From: Streptomyces sp. TP-A0874
GTDB taxonomy: Bacteria > Actinomycetota > Actinomycetes > Streptomycetales > Streptomycetaceae
DNA length: 64,000 nt
Assembly (NCBI RefSeq): GCF_001748085.1
Contig: NZ_BBZK01000005.1
Span: forward strand, 124,001 to 188,000
Direction: 5' to 3'
Below, piece after piece: positions 16,737 to 25,944 of this stretch. The translations under genes were made by a program, and so were the position numbers. The notes under the pieces were generated by a model. That model saw nothing but the letters and a program-made list of their open reading frames with translations, ran no database searches and was not told the origin of the DNA. Within the stretch, counting starts at the first letter, position 1. Every line of letters begins with the position of its first letter.

Positions 16737-18350
16737 ATGCTCGAAGAGAAGACGGAAGTCGTCCGGGAGTACGTGGAGGCGGTGTTCCGGCGCGGCCGGG
16801 AGCCGATGGAGCCGATCGGGTTCACCCCCGACTTCGGCGACCAGCCGTCCCGCCACAAGACCTACCTCGGCGTCTCCCGGTTCCCCCTGCCGGCGGGGAC
16901 CGGCGGCACGTCCGCCTCCGCGGCGCAGGTGCTGGCCACCCCGCCGGTCGAGGCCGAAGACCGGCCGTGGACCCTGGAATCGCTGGCCACCCTGCTCCGC
17001 CTGTCCTACGGCGTGCTGGACCGCAGACTGCGGGTCAACTGGAACCAGGACAGCGATGTGCGGGTGCTCTACCCGCAGTCGCTCTGGGGCCGAGCGGCCG
17101 CCTCCGGGGGCGGGATGTACCCGCTGGAGATCTACTGGGTGGCCGGGCAGGGCGGTCCCCTGACCCCCGGGGTCTACCACTACTCGACGGCGCACCACGC
17201 CTTCGAGCGGCTGCTGACGGGCGACCTCACCGACGAGGTGCGAGCAGCCTGTGCGGATGCCGGCGAGGCCGACGGCTTCCTGCTCGTCTCCGTCCGGTTC
17301 TGGAAGAACTCGTTCAAGTACAACAGCTTCTGCTACCACGTGGTCACCCAGGACGCCGGTGCTCTGCTGGGCTGCTGGGAGCTTCTCGCCCGGGGCCTCG
17401 GCCGGAGGCTGGAGCGGGTGCTCTGGTTCGACGACGAGCGGCTCAACCGGCTGCTGGGCGTCGACACGCTGGAGGAGAGCGTGCTGGCCGTCGTCCCGAT
17501 GCCGTTCGCGCGGGTGTCCGCACCGGTGCGGGAACCGGTCGAGGGCGGTTCGGTCCGGGGCGGTCTGATCGACCGGCCGAGCTTCGAGCGTTCCTCGGTC
17601 ACCCGCACCTTCGAACAGGTGGAGCAGGTGCACCGGGCCGTCCTCGATGACCGACGGGACCGCCCGGACCCAACGGTGGCCGCGGAGCTGGCGCCCCGGC
17701 CCCGCCCGGACCGCCGCACCGTTCCGCTGCCCGCGCCGGACACCGACCGGCTCGACCGGGGGCTGGAGGAGGTCCTGCGTTCCCGGCAGACCAGCTTCGG
17801 TTCGTTCGTCGGCTCACACCCGCTGGGACTCGGGGACCTGGCCACGGTGCTGGCCGGCACGGTGTCCGCCCGGCACTACGCCTCGGACGTGGCACCCCCG
17901 CGGACCGGGCTGACTGGCCTGTACGTGCTCGCCAACCGGGTGGCGGGGCTCGGGAGCGGCGCCTACCGGTACGACCCGGACGGCCACCGGCTGCAGGTCC
18001 TTCAGGAGCGTCCCCTCGCCGACCACCTGCAGCGCAGCTACTACCTCAGCAACTACAACATCGACCAGGTCGGCGCCGTGCTGGCGATATCCGCCCGCTG
18101 GGAGAGCATCCTGCGGGCCTACGGCAGCCGGGGCTACCGGGTGGTGAACTCCGAGGTGGGAGCGGTGGCGCAGACCGCCTACGTGGCCGCGTCGGCCCTG
18201 GGCGTCGGCTGCGGCACGGTACTCGGCTTCGACAACATCGCCATCGACGAGGCGGTCGGCCTCGACGGCACCGACGAGCGCACGTTCCTGTTCGTGCTAC
18301 TCGGCCACGAACGCGCGGACCGTGCGGACTTCGACTCCCGCCTGGTCTGA
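16737..18350 (+). CDS. SagB/ThcOx-type azoline dehydrogenase, two nitroreductase-like domains
   Basis: FMN-dependent dehydrogenase (537 aa) that oxidises azolines to aromatic thiazoles and (methyl)oxazoles. It is built of two nitroreductase-like units. The N-terminal one (about 30-260) carries LWGRAAASGGGMYPLEIYW. The C-terminal one (about 340-530) carries RSRQTSFGSF, GLTGLYVLANRVAGL and GVGCGTVLGFDN. Family members often form dimers of one domain; a tandem protein would supply both halves of an active site in one chain. A GAAGGAGA ribosome site precedes the ATG at 16737, 32 bp after the YcaO stop, so the genes are co-transcribed. Product oxidation state cannot be proven from sequence but full azoles are expected. 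Confidence 0.9.
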   Translation: MLEEKTEVVREYVEAVFRRGREPMEPIGFTPDFGDQPSRHKTYLGVSRFPLPAGTGGTSASAAQVLATPPVEAEDRPWTLESLATLLRLSYGVLDRRLRVNWNQDSDVRVLYPQSLWGRAAASGGGMYPLEIYWVAGQGGPLTPGVYHYSTAHHAFERLLTGDLTDEVRAACADAGEADGFLLVSVRFWKNSFKYNSFCYHVVTQDAGALLGCWELLARGLGRRLERVLWFDDERLNRLLGVDTLEESVLAVVPMPFARVSAPVREPVEGGSVRGGLIDRPSFERSSVTRTFEQVEQVHRAVLDDRRDRPDPTVAAELAPRPRPDRRTVPLPAPDTDRLDRGLEEVLRSRQTSFGSFVGSHPLGLGDLATVLAGTVSARHYASDVAPPRTGLTGLYVLANRVAGLGSGAYRYDPDGHRLQVLQERPLADHLQRSYYLSNYNIDQVGAVLAISARWESILRAYGSRGYRVVNSEVGAVAQTAYVAASALGVGCGTVLGFDNIAIDEAVGLDGTDERTFLFVLLGHERADRADFDSRLV

Positions 18351-18364
18351 GAGGAGAGATCGGT

Positions 18365-21052
18365 ATGTCAAGCATCCTGCTCCCCGAACCGGCCACGGCC
18401 GACCGGGTGGACTGGCATCTGGCGCCCCAGTTCATGCTGCGCGTCGGCGGGCTCCCGTTCGGCTTCGCCGACCGGATCGCCGCCCCGGACAGCACGGCCT
18501 GGGCGGACGAGGTGATCGACGCCGAACTCCGGCTCCGGGACGCCGGTGCCCGGCTCGCCGACCTGCTCCAGGAGTCCGTCTCCCAGCACCTCGACGACGA
18601 GGACGCCCGCCGAGCGCTGATCAACCTGCGGCGTGACGTGTTCAACCTCCGGGCACCGCGCGGGCTGGAGGCCGCCGAGCGGCTCCTGTCCGCGGAACGC
18701 CTCGCCCTACTGCACGCCTGGCTGGCCGAGCGCGAGCGGCACGGCGAGCTGCTGGCGGCGGGCTCGCGGATCGTGGCGGAGGAGACCCGGTACCGCCGCG
18801 AGGAACTCCGTCTCATCGCCCGGACGACCGACCTGCGGTACGGCATCCAGTTGTCCTCGCCCTCGCTCGACGAGCACCTGGACCTCTACCTCGACTGGTC
18901 CGGGGGCCCGCTGAGCAAGCGCGCACGCCGGATCGAACGCTCCCTGCTGGAGTACCTGTTCCGCACCGCCTGCAAGACCAGCCCGTTCAGCACGCTCACC
19001 TCGGTCTGCCTCGGCCGGTTCGGGGAGAGCCCCGGCGGGCCGCTCCACGCCGAGGCGGGCGACTGGGGCAAACGGAGCGCAACCCGGCTCAACATGGCCG
19101 TGCTCGCCCGGTTGTCGGCGCTGATGAGCACGACGGCCGCGGTCCGCCGCGACCTCCCGGTACGGGCCACCGGAGGCCTGGAGGTGCACCGGGACCGGGT
19201 CCGCTACCTGCGCAGACTGCAGAACGCCAGTGGCAACGAGGACGCGGCCGTCACACTCGACACGGTGAGCGAGAGCCTGTTCTACGTACCGACCGGGGAG
19301 GTCCTCGCCGACACCCTCGACCTGCTCTCGGGCGACACCCCGGTGCGGTTCGGCGACGCGGTGCGGCAGTTGTGCGCCATGCGCCCCGACCGGGCGGAGG
19401 AGGACGTCGAGGAGTACCTGGCACAGCTGCTCCGCCTCGGCCTGCTCGTCGTCCCCGACCTCCAGTTGGACATCCACGATCCGGACCCGGTGCGGAGCTA
19501 CCGGAAGGGCCTGCTCGGACTGGGCTGCGACTGGGCGGACGAGGTCGCCGGGCTCATCGAGCGGATGGACTCGGACGTGGCGGAGTTCGCCGGAGCCGGC
19601 CTGGACCGCAGACGGGATCTGCTGGCCGGGATCAGGGCGTCCGCCACCCGGGCCCACGAGCGGCTCGGCGGCGACGACGTCCCCGTCGTGCGCACTCTCG
19701 TGTACGAGGACACGACCGTCCCGGCCGCGGAGGTGACCGGCGACGCCCGCACCTGGACGGACCAACTCTCCCCCGCGCTGCGGCAGCTCGCCCGGATCCT
19801 CCCGGCCTTCGACACCAACCTGGTCCGTCGGTTCGTGACGAAGGGGTACTTCACCGTCCGGTACGGAGTGGGCGGCCGGTGCACGGACTTCCTCTCCTTC
19901 GCCCACGAGTTCGACCAGGACCTGTACGACAACTACAGCCAGCGGCTGATGCGGCACCAGCGGTTCGAGGGCACCGAACTCCAGCCGTTCGACAACTGGT
20001 TCCGGCAGGGCGAGATCACCGGGATCGACGAGGCGCGCGCCACCGTCGCCCGGGAGATCACACGACGCCGCCGGGACAGCGCCACCACGGGCACCGACGT
20101 GGAACTCGACGAGGAGTTCATCCGCACCGTCGCCGACCGGCTGCCCCGGAAGCTCGGCAGCCTGCAACCCCTCTCGTTCTTCCTCCAGGTGGCGGACGGC
20201 GGCAGCGGCGCCCCCTCGGTCGTCGTCAACCGGGTCTACTCGGGACTGACCCTGCTGTTCTCCCGCTTCGCCCACCTCTTCGGCCCCGAGCTGCCCGGCG
20301 AACTCGGGGAGACCCTGCAGGCGGTGGTGCCGGAAGGCGCCGTGTTCGCCGAGCTCAAGGGCGGCTACGACGCCACCAACCTCAACCTGCACCCGGTCGT
20401 CACCCCGTACGAGATCGTCTGCCCCGGGGAGACCAGCTTCCGCCCGCAGCAGGAGCAGATACCCGTCGACGACCTCGTCATCGAACACTGCCAGGAGAGC
20501 GACCGGCTGCTGCTCCGCTCCCGCAGGCTCGGAGTGGAGGTGATCCCCGTCTACCTCGGTTTCCTGATGCCGATGGCCCTACCGGAGGTCCAGCAGGTGC
20601 TGCTGAACTTCTCCTACACCGGACTCGCCCAACTGGACCTGTGGGAGGGCACCGACCTACCGGACGAGGAGGTCGTCGCCCTGCCCAGGATCCGCCTCGG
20701 CAACGTCGTAGTGCAGCGCCGCTCCTGGCGCATCGCCGCCAGCCGCCTGCCGATCCAGGAGAAGAGCAGCGGCGACCACGAGTGGTTCCTCTCCTGGCGT
20801 CGCTGGCAGCGCTCCCACGGTCTGCCGCGGCGGGTGTTCGCCAACCTCGGCAAGGAGCACAAGCCGCAGTACGTCGACTTCGACTCCTACTTCTCGCTCC
20901 AGCTGCTGGACGCGGCCGCTCGGAAGACCGAGGGCAGGGTCGTCCTCACCGAGATGCTGCCGGGTCCCGAGGAACTGTGGCTGAAGGACGGCGACCAGCA
21001 GTACGTCACCGAGCTCACGGTCGAGCTCGACGGAACACGGACGGAGCAGTGA
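18365..21052 (+). CDS. LanB-type dehydratase, glutamylation subunit
   Basis: Glutamyl-tRNA-dependent dehydratase N-terminal unit (895 aa). It should transfer glutamate from tRNA-Glu to core Ser/Thr hydroxyls, the first step to dehydroalanine and dehydrobutyrine. The family block reads YLFRTACKTSPFSTLTSVCL around residue 205, matching the split LanB proteins of thiopeptide and goadsporin pathways. Further landmarks are RRFVTKGYFTVRYGVGGRC and ELKGGYDATNLNLHP. The C-terminal elimination domain is absent here and encoded by the next gene. The ATG at 18365 follows GAGGAGAG. The stop overlaps the next start (TGATG), so the two subunits are translationally coupled. It acts after azole formation in known relatives. 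Confidence 0.92.
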   Translation: MSSILLPEPATADRVDWHLAPQFMLRVGGLPFGFADRIAAPDSTAWADEVIDAELRLRDAGARLADLLQESVSQHLDDEDARRALINLRRDVFNLRAPRGLEAAERLLSAERLALLHAWLAERERHGELLAAGSRIVAEETRYRREELRLIARTTDLRYGIQLSSPSLDEHLDLYLDWSGGPLSKRARRIERSLLEYLFRTACKTSPFSTLTSVCLGRFGESPGGPLHAEAGDWGKRSATRLNMAVLARLSALMSTTAAVRRDLPVRATGGLEVHRDRVRYLRRLQNASGNEDAAVTLDTVSESLFYVPTGEVLADTLDLLSGDTPVRFGDAVRQLCAMRPDRAEEDVEEYLAQLLRLGLLVVPDLQLDIHDPDPVRSYRKGLLGLGCDWADEVAGLIERMDSDVAEFAGAGLDRRRDLLAGIRASATRAHERLGGDDVPVVRTLVYEDTTVPAAEVTGDARTWTDQLSPALRQLARILPAFDTNLVRRFVTKGYFTVRYGVGGRCTDFLSFAHEFDQDLYDNYSQRLMRHQRFEGTELQPFDNWFRQGEITGIDEARATVAREITRRRRDSATTGTDVELDEEFIRTVADRLPRKLGSLQPLSFFLQVADGGSGAPSVVVNRVYSGLTLLFSRFAHLFGPELPGELGETLQAVVPEGAVFAELKGGYDATNLNLHPVVTPYEIVCPGETSFRPQQEQIPVDDLVIEHCQESDRLLLRSRRLGVEVIPVYLGFLMPMALPEVQQVLLNFSYTGLAQLDLWEGTDLPDEEVVALPRIRLGNVVVQRRSWRIAASRLPIQEKSSGDHEWFLSWRRWQRSHGLPRRVFANLGKEHKPQYVDFDSYFSLQLLDAAARKTEGRVVLTEMLPGPEELWLKDGDQQYVTELTVELDGTRTEQ

Positions 21053-22071
21053 TGGACGGCTACAGCGGGTGGATCAGCCTGCACATCTTCTACGCCGCGA
21101 ACGCCAACCCGGTCCTGGTGCAGTGCGTCGGGCCCCTGGTGCAGTCGCTGCGCGACCGCGGTCTGCTCCAGAAGTGGTTCTTCATCCGGTACTGGCTCGA
21201 AGGCCCCCACATCAGGCTGCGTCTGCTGCCCACCGACGCCGCCAGCGCCCCCGAGGTGCGACGCATCGCCGAGGAGACCCTGCGGGACTTCCTCCGCCGG
21301 CGGCCGGCCCTCTACGAGGAGGACCGGAACAACAGCGCCGACCTGTACAAGAACATGTTCCTCGCGGAGTACAGCCAGGAGCGCTGGGACGAGCTGTACG
21401 GCCCCGACGGAGCGATGCCGTTCCGGGACAACAACAGCGTCGCGCTCATCGACTACGAGCGCGAGTACAGCCGGTACGGCGGTCCGGCCGCCATGCCGCT
21501 CGCCGAATCGCACTTCGAACGGTCCAGCGCGCTCGTCCTCGAACTACTGGAGACGACGAACGTACACGTCCGAACCGCCCTGCTCGGCCAGGGTGCCCAA
21601 CTGACCATGGCGCTCTGCTTCACCTTCCTGCCGGACGACGAGGCCGTGGCGGACTTCCTGGTGCGCTACCGCACGATGTGGGAGGCCTCCTACCAGGAGT
21701 CGAGCGAGGACCACCACGACCGGTTCGACCGCAGCTACGGCCGGATGCGCGACCGGCTCGTCCAGCGGGTGCGGAACATCCGGGACAGTGCCCGCGGCGT
21801 CCCCGGCGCCACGGTCACCCCCGTCGAGGAGTCCTGGCTGGCCCACTGCGCCGAGCTGCGGGACTCCGTGCTGGCCCTGGCCGAAGCGGGCTCGCTGACC
21901 TTCCGCGACGGTGCCCGGCCCACCCCGCAGGCCGCGCTGTCCATCCTGCTCAGCTCGTATGTGCACATGACCAACAACCGGTTGGGGGTCAGCATCCTCG
22001 ACGAGATCTACCTCTCCTACGTGATCGGCAAGGCCCTCGCCGAACCGGTCCTCGAGGGAGCGGCGCGGTGA
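21052..22071 (+). CDS. Thiopeptide-type (SpaB_C-like) elimination subunit
   Basis: Split C-terminal LanB domain (339 aa) that removes glutamate from glutamylated Ser/Thr to give dehydro residues. FFIRYWLEGPHIRLRL (R46, R55, R57) matches the basic patch of the family, and SYVHMTNNRLG with H305 corresponds by position to the histidine needed for glutamate elimination in NisB-like enzymes. Related proteins of similar size include the [4+2] cyclases of thiopeptide pathways, but those usually lack this His motif. With only one such protein in the cluster, the elimination role is the better reading. It starts inside the stop of the glutamylation gene and overlaps the protease gene by GTGA. Confidence 0.87.
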   Translation: MDGYSGWISLHIFYAANANPVLVQCVGPLVQSLRDRGLLQKWFFIRYWLEGPHIRLRLLPTDAASAPEVRRIAEETLRDFLRRRPALYEEDRNNSADLYKNMFLAEYSQERWDELYGPDGAMPFRDNNSVALIDYEREYSRYGGPAAMPLAESHFERSSALVLELLETTNVHVRTALLGQGAQLTMALCFTFLPDDEAVADFLVRYRTMWEASYQESSEDHHDRFDRSYGRMRDRLVQRVRNIRDSARGVPGATVTPVEESWLAHCAELRDSVLALAEAGSLTFRDGARPTPQAALSILLSSYVHMTNNRLGVSILDEIYLSYVIGKALAEPVLEGAAR

Positions 22072-23309
22072 CCGAGACCCGTCACGACCTTCCCCGGTTG
22101 CGACCGGAGGTGACGATCGGGCCGGCCCTGCGCTCCGGCCCGTCGGTCGTGCACCGGCTCAAGGACCAACGGACCGGCGTCCACTACCGGATCGGACCGC
22201 GCGAGCACTTCGTCATCCGGCGGATGGACGGCAGCCGAACCATCGAGGACATCGGCCGGGAGTACACCGAGGAGTACGGCCGGGTGCTCGGCCCGGACAG
22301 TTGGCGGCAGATCTTCACGCTCCTCGGCCGCCACCGGCTGCTCGACGGCATGGCCGACGAGGAGACACTGGAGCGGCTCAGGCGGGACCGGGAGGCCGAG
22401 CGGCAGGAGAACCACACCTGGCTGCACCGGCGCTGGGTACTGCTCCGGCCGGACCGGCTCTGCACGGCACTGGCCGCCCGGCTGTCCTTCACCTTCCACC
22501 CGGCCTTCGTAGCGCTCGCGCTGCTCCTCGCGGTCGCGGTGCAGGCCCTCGTCTGGTCCCGGGCCGGAACCATCCTGGCCGAGGCGGCGCCACGGTCGAT
22601 GTGGCCGGTCACCGTGCCGGTCATGTTCGTCCTGATGGGCCTAATCACCCTGCTGCACGAACTCGGCCACGGGGTGACGTTCAAACACTTCGGCGGAACG
22701 GTGACGGAGATCGGCGTGCGCTGGCGGTTCCCGCTGCTCACCGCCTACTGCCGGACCGACGACATCGTGCTGCTCCACCGCCGGACGGCCCGGGTGGGAA
22801 CCGCCTTCGCGGGCGTCCTGGTGAGCCTGCTCTGCATGGTCCCGGTGCTCGGGTGGTGGTGGCTGACCGAGGACGGACAATGGGGGCACTCGCTCGCCGC
22901 CGGACTGCTGCTGTTCGGCAGCGCCGGAGCGCTGGTCAACCTGCTGCCGTTCCTGCAGTTGGACGGCTACGTGATGCTCTCCCACGCCCTGGACATGGCC
23001 GACCTGCGGGGCGAGTCCTACCGGTACTGCCGGCAGCTGCTGAGCCGGCGGAGTCCGGCCGCCCGGGACCGCCTGCGGGCCTATCCGACCAGGGACGCAC
23101 GTCTCTACGCCCTCTACGGGCTCGTCACACTCCTCTTCACCGCCCTGGCGTACAGCGGCCTCATGTGGCTGTGGTACGGCAGTCTGCGGCACTGGATGGG
23201 GCCGGCCCCGGCCGTCCTCCTCCTCGCCGCGGAGACCGCGCTGGTGGGGGGCGTCCTCGTCTACGCGGCCCGCCGCCGCACCAGTGAACGGAAGACCGCA
23301 CATGGATGA
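22068..23309 (+). CDS. M50-type membrane zinc metalloprotease
   Basis: Integral membrane protein (413 aa) with the zinc motif HELGH (residues 197-201) and a second metal-ligand segment NLLPFLQLDGYVM with D299, the pattern of M50 site-2-type peptidases. About six hydrophobic segments follow residue 145. Residues 1-130 form a soluble N-terminal region (VVHRLKDQRTGVHYRIGP) resembling PqqD-like or peptide-binding modules of RiPP-associated proteases. The GTG start at 22068 overlaps the previous stop. As the only protease in the operon it is the best candidate for leader removal, possibly at the membrane next to the ABC exporter; immunity or regulation are alternatives. A known end product of this subfamily is not clear to me. 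Confidence 0.82.
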   Translation: MTETRHDLPRLRPEVTIGPALRSGPSVVHRLKDQRTGVHYRIGPREHFVIRRMDGSRTIEDIGREYTEEYGRVLGPDSWRQIFTLLGRHRLLDGMADEETLERLRRDREAERQENHTWLHRRWVLLRPDRLCTALAARLSFTFHPAFVALALLLAVAVQALVWSRAGTILAEAAPRSMWPVTVPVMFVLMGLITLLHELGHGVTFKHFGGTVTEIGVRWRFPLLTAYCRTDDIVLLHRRTARVGTAFAGVLVSLLCMVPVLGWWWLTEDGQWGHSLAAGLLLFGSAGALVNLLPFLQLDGYVMLSHALDMADLRGESYRYCRQLLSRRSPAARDRLRAYPTRDARLYALYGLVTLLFTALAYSGLMWLWYGSLRHWMGPAPAVLLLAAETALVGGVLVYAARRRTSERKTAHG

Positions 23310-24246
23310 TGAGACAGCGATCCGCACCACGGGTCTGACCAAGCGCTACGGAGAGGCCACGGGCGTCTTCGACCTCGACCTGACGGTCCGCCGTGGAGAG
23401 GTCTACGGATTCCTCGGACCCAACGGTTCCGGAAAGACCACCACGATGCGCATGCTCGTGGGGCTGATCAGACCGACCTCCGGCGCGGTGTCGGTCCTCG
23501 GACATCCCGCCGGCAGTGCGCGGAGCCTGGCCGGGACCGGGGCCCTGATCGAGTCGCCGGCGTTCTACCCGCACCTCTCCGGCCGCGACAACCTCCGCAT
23601 CCTCGCGGGTTACGCGGAGGTGCCCGCCGCACGCGTCGGCGAGGTGCTGACCGAGGTCGGTATGGCGGACCGGGCGGACGTGCGGTTCCGGTCCTACTCA
23701 CTCGGTATGAAGCAGCGCCTCGGAGTGGCCGCCGCCCTGCTGAAGAACCCCGACCTGCTGATCCTCGACGAACCGACGAACGGCCTGGACCCAGCCGGCA
23801 TGGCCGGTATGCGGGAACTCATCACCGGGCTCCGCCAGGACAAGCGCACCGTGCTGCTCTCCAGCCACCTGCTGACCGAGGTCGAGCATCTCTGCGACCG
23901 GGTGGCCGTGCTGCGGCAGGGGCGGCTCGTCGCCGACGGGACGGTGGCCGAGCTCCGCGAACACACCGGCGGAGGCGGCCTGTCGATCCGGACCAGCGAC
24001 CCGGAGACCGCCGCCGACCTGCTGAGGGCCCGCCCGTCCGTACGCTCCGTACAGATCGTGGACGGTGAACTGCAACTCGCCGTAGACCCAGCCGAGGCCG
24101 CCGACATCAACCGCCTGCTGGTGACGGGCGGCGTCGACGTGCACGAACTCCGGCAGCACGCGGCCTCGCTGGAGACCGCGTTCTTCGATCTCATCAGCGA
24201 TCGACAGAAACCCGAACCCGATCTGGCGAAAGTGACCGAGCGATGA
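23302..24246 (+). CDS. ABC transporter ATP-binding protein
   Basis: ATPase of an ABC-2 type exporter (314 aa). Motifs in order: Walker A GPNGSGKTT, Q-loop region, signature SYSLGMKQRLGVA, Walker B LLILDEPTNGLDPAG and the switch histidine in LLSSHLLTEVEHL. The C-terminal 90 residues form the accessory domain usual in lantibiotic immunity and drug efflux ATPases. The ATG at 23302 overlaps the protease gene by 8 bp, and its stop overlaps the permease start (ATGA). It likely pairs with the next gene for peptide export or self-protection. Confidence 0.93.
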   Translation: MDDETAIRTTGLTKRYGEATGVFDLDLTVRRGEVYGFLGPNGSGKTTTMRMLVGLIRPTSGAVSVLGHPAGSARSLAGTGALIESPAFYPHLSGRDNLRILAGYAEVPAARVGEVLTEVGMADRADVRFRSYSLGMKQRLGVAAALLKNPDLLILDEPTNGLDPAGMAGMRELITGLRQDKRTVLLSSHLLTEVEHLCDRVAVLRQGRLVADGTVAELREHTGGGGLSIRTSDPETAADLLRARPSVRSVQIVDGELQLAVDPAEAADINRLLVTGGVDVHELRQHAASLETAFFDLISDRQKPEPDLAKVTER

Positions 24247-25082
24247 CTGGTTGTCTGCGGGCCGAGCTGTTGTCCATCCGCAAGCGCCCCGGCGTCTGGA
24301 TCGTCGGCGGTGCCTGGGCGCTTCTGGCCGTGACCTTCGGCATGCTGGTCCCCTACATCGTCTACCTGTCCCTCAAGGGATCCGGTTCGGCCGACGATCC
24401 GGAGGACCTGGTCACCGGGCTGCTGCCCGACCAGTTCGTGAGCAGCACCGTGGGGCTGTACCCGCTCTTCGGCAGCGCCCTGATGCTGATCTTCGGCGCG
24501 GTGGTGGCCGGCGGCGACTACCGGTGGGGCACCATGGGGACCCTCCTCGTGCAGCGCCCCGGCCGGGTGCCCACCATGGTCGGGAAGCTCCTGGCGACCG
24601 CGGTGGCGCTGCTCTGCATCACCGCGGTGGTGGTGACCGCCACCGCCCTGGCGAGTGCGCTGATCACAGCCCTTCTCGGGCGAACCGCCGACTGGCCGGG
24701 AGTGACGACCGTCTTCCAGGGGGTCGGCGCCGCCTGGCTGGTCAGCATGGCCGCGGCCAGCATCGGCACGTTCCTCGCGGTGCTGTTCCGCAACACCGGC
24801 GCCGCCATCGGCGTCGGACTGGTGTGGCTTCTGGCGCTGGAGAACCTGGTGTCGGGTATCGCCGGCATGATGCCGGCCCTCGATGTCGTGCAGCGAGCGC
24901 TGATCGGTCCGAACGGCGGCTCACTGGCCACCGCCCTGGGCTCCTCCACGCAGGAGAACGGCGGCATGCCCGGGGTCGTGGCCGTCTCGGGACCGGTTGC
25001 CGCGAGTCTCGTGCTCGTGGGATACGTCGTGCTGTTCCTCGGCCTCTCCGCCGTGCTCGTCAACCGCCGCGACTCCGCCTGA
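24243..25082 (+). CDS. ABC-2 type transporter permease
   Basis: Membrane partner of the preceding ATPase (279 aa) with about six hydrophobic segments, starting with a cytoplasmic LLSIRKRPGVWIVG stretch as in ABC-2 permeases. A glycine-rich YRWGTMGTLLVQRPGR coupling region follows the second segment. It is the last gene of the RiPP operon. Export of the mature peptide and immunity are both possible; no other self-resistance gene is evident in the cluster. Confidence 0.88.
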   Translation: MTGCLRAELLSIRKRPGVWIVGGAWALLAVTFGMLVPYIVYLSLKGSGSADDPEDLVTGLLPDQFVSSTVGLYPLFGSALMLIFGAVVAGGDYRWGTMGTLLVQRPGRVPTMVGKLLATAVALLCITAVVVTATALASALITALLGRTADWPGVTTVFQGVGAAWLVSMAAASIGTFLAVLFRNTGAAIGVGLVWLLALENLVSGIAGMMPALDVVQRALIGPNGGSLATALGSSTQENGGMPGVVAVSGPVAASLVLVGYVVLFLGLSAVLVNRRDSA

Positions 25083-25157
25083 CCACGGTCTCCCACCGCG
25101 CACACCAGGCCCGGTGGCGCGCTCTCGGCGGGACGCCTGCGCGGAGCCGGTCCGTCA

Positions 25158-25475
25158 GTGGGGCGGGCCGGCCGGCGGGCGTACGCACCCACCGGCGCCG
25201 AGGTGGCGCCGAAGGCGGCTTCCCATGCCTGCCGGGGGAAGTCCGATCCGCTTCGGCACGGGCTCAACGCCTTCCGACCGGCCACCACTCGGCTCCGGCA
25301 AGGCCTTCTCGACGCGGCGTGCGAAAGCGCCGGTCCCGCACTCGACTTCGCCGTGTCGCTCGACTCCCCGCGTGTGGCCGGGCACGTGTGGGAATTCCGC
25401 CAGCACCTGACTCCGTACTCGCGGGAGGCGCCGGTTAACGCGTTCGAGCAGCGGACGCGCGAGGTGCTCGGCTGA
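25158..25475 (+). CDS. Unrecognised ORF, possibly a gene remnant
   Basis: A 105-codon frame from GTG at 25158. Its second half (about 25255-25475) has the third-position G/C preference of real genes here and reads LLDAACESAGPALDFAVSLD followed by HVWEFRQHLTPY. The first half looks non-coding. There is no clear ribosome site and no motif I know. It could be a short hypothetical protein or the tail of a decayed gene between the RiPP operon and the DUF4184 gene. Confidence 0.3.
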   Translation: MGRAGRRAYAPTGAEVAPKAASHACRGKSDPLRHGLNAFRPATTRLRQGLLDAACESAGPALDFAVSLDSPRVAGHVWEFRQHLTPYSREAPVNAFEQRTREVLG

Positions 25476-25944
25476 CCGATGACGCCCTGTGCCTCCCCAG
25501 CAAGTGACTCCGACGAAAACCCCGGCCCGGGGAACCTTACCCATGGAAACCCTCATGCGAGTCGGGCTGCAACAGCCCACTCTGACGCGCAGACCTGGTG
25601 AGCGCGTCAGCACCGACCGAGTCGAGCGACGTTGGGAACGTGCAACGCCGGACGGTCAGGACGCGTCCTCCTCCACGAAGTCTGGCGGCGCCGCCGTGAT
25701 CTTCACCGCGTGATCTTCACTCCGTGTGCGGCGATCGCGACGCGCGTGGGTCATCGGAGGTCACCGGCTCCGGCAGTACCTTGTTCAGCCAGGCGACCGG
25801 CTCCGTCAACGCGGGTATCGAGGAGGGTTCCGGAGAGGTCTTCCAACTGTTCAGCTCATGAAGCTGCGCGTAAACGCCCCATGCCCGACCGCACTCGGCG
25901 CCCGCCACCACGGCCCCGCGTCGACACGGAAGAGACCCGCCTCG
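25476..25944. other. Intergenic stretch upstream of the DUF4184 gene
   Basis: 470 bp without a convincing gene. It contains two direct copies of CGTGATCTTCAC (25695-25706 and 25709-25720), reported as a finding. A promoter for the DUF4184 gene is expected here; none can be assigned with confidence. Confidence 0.4.
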
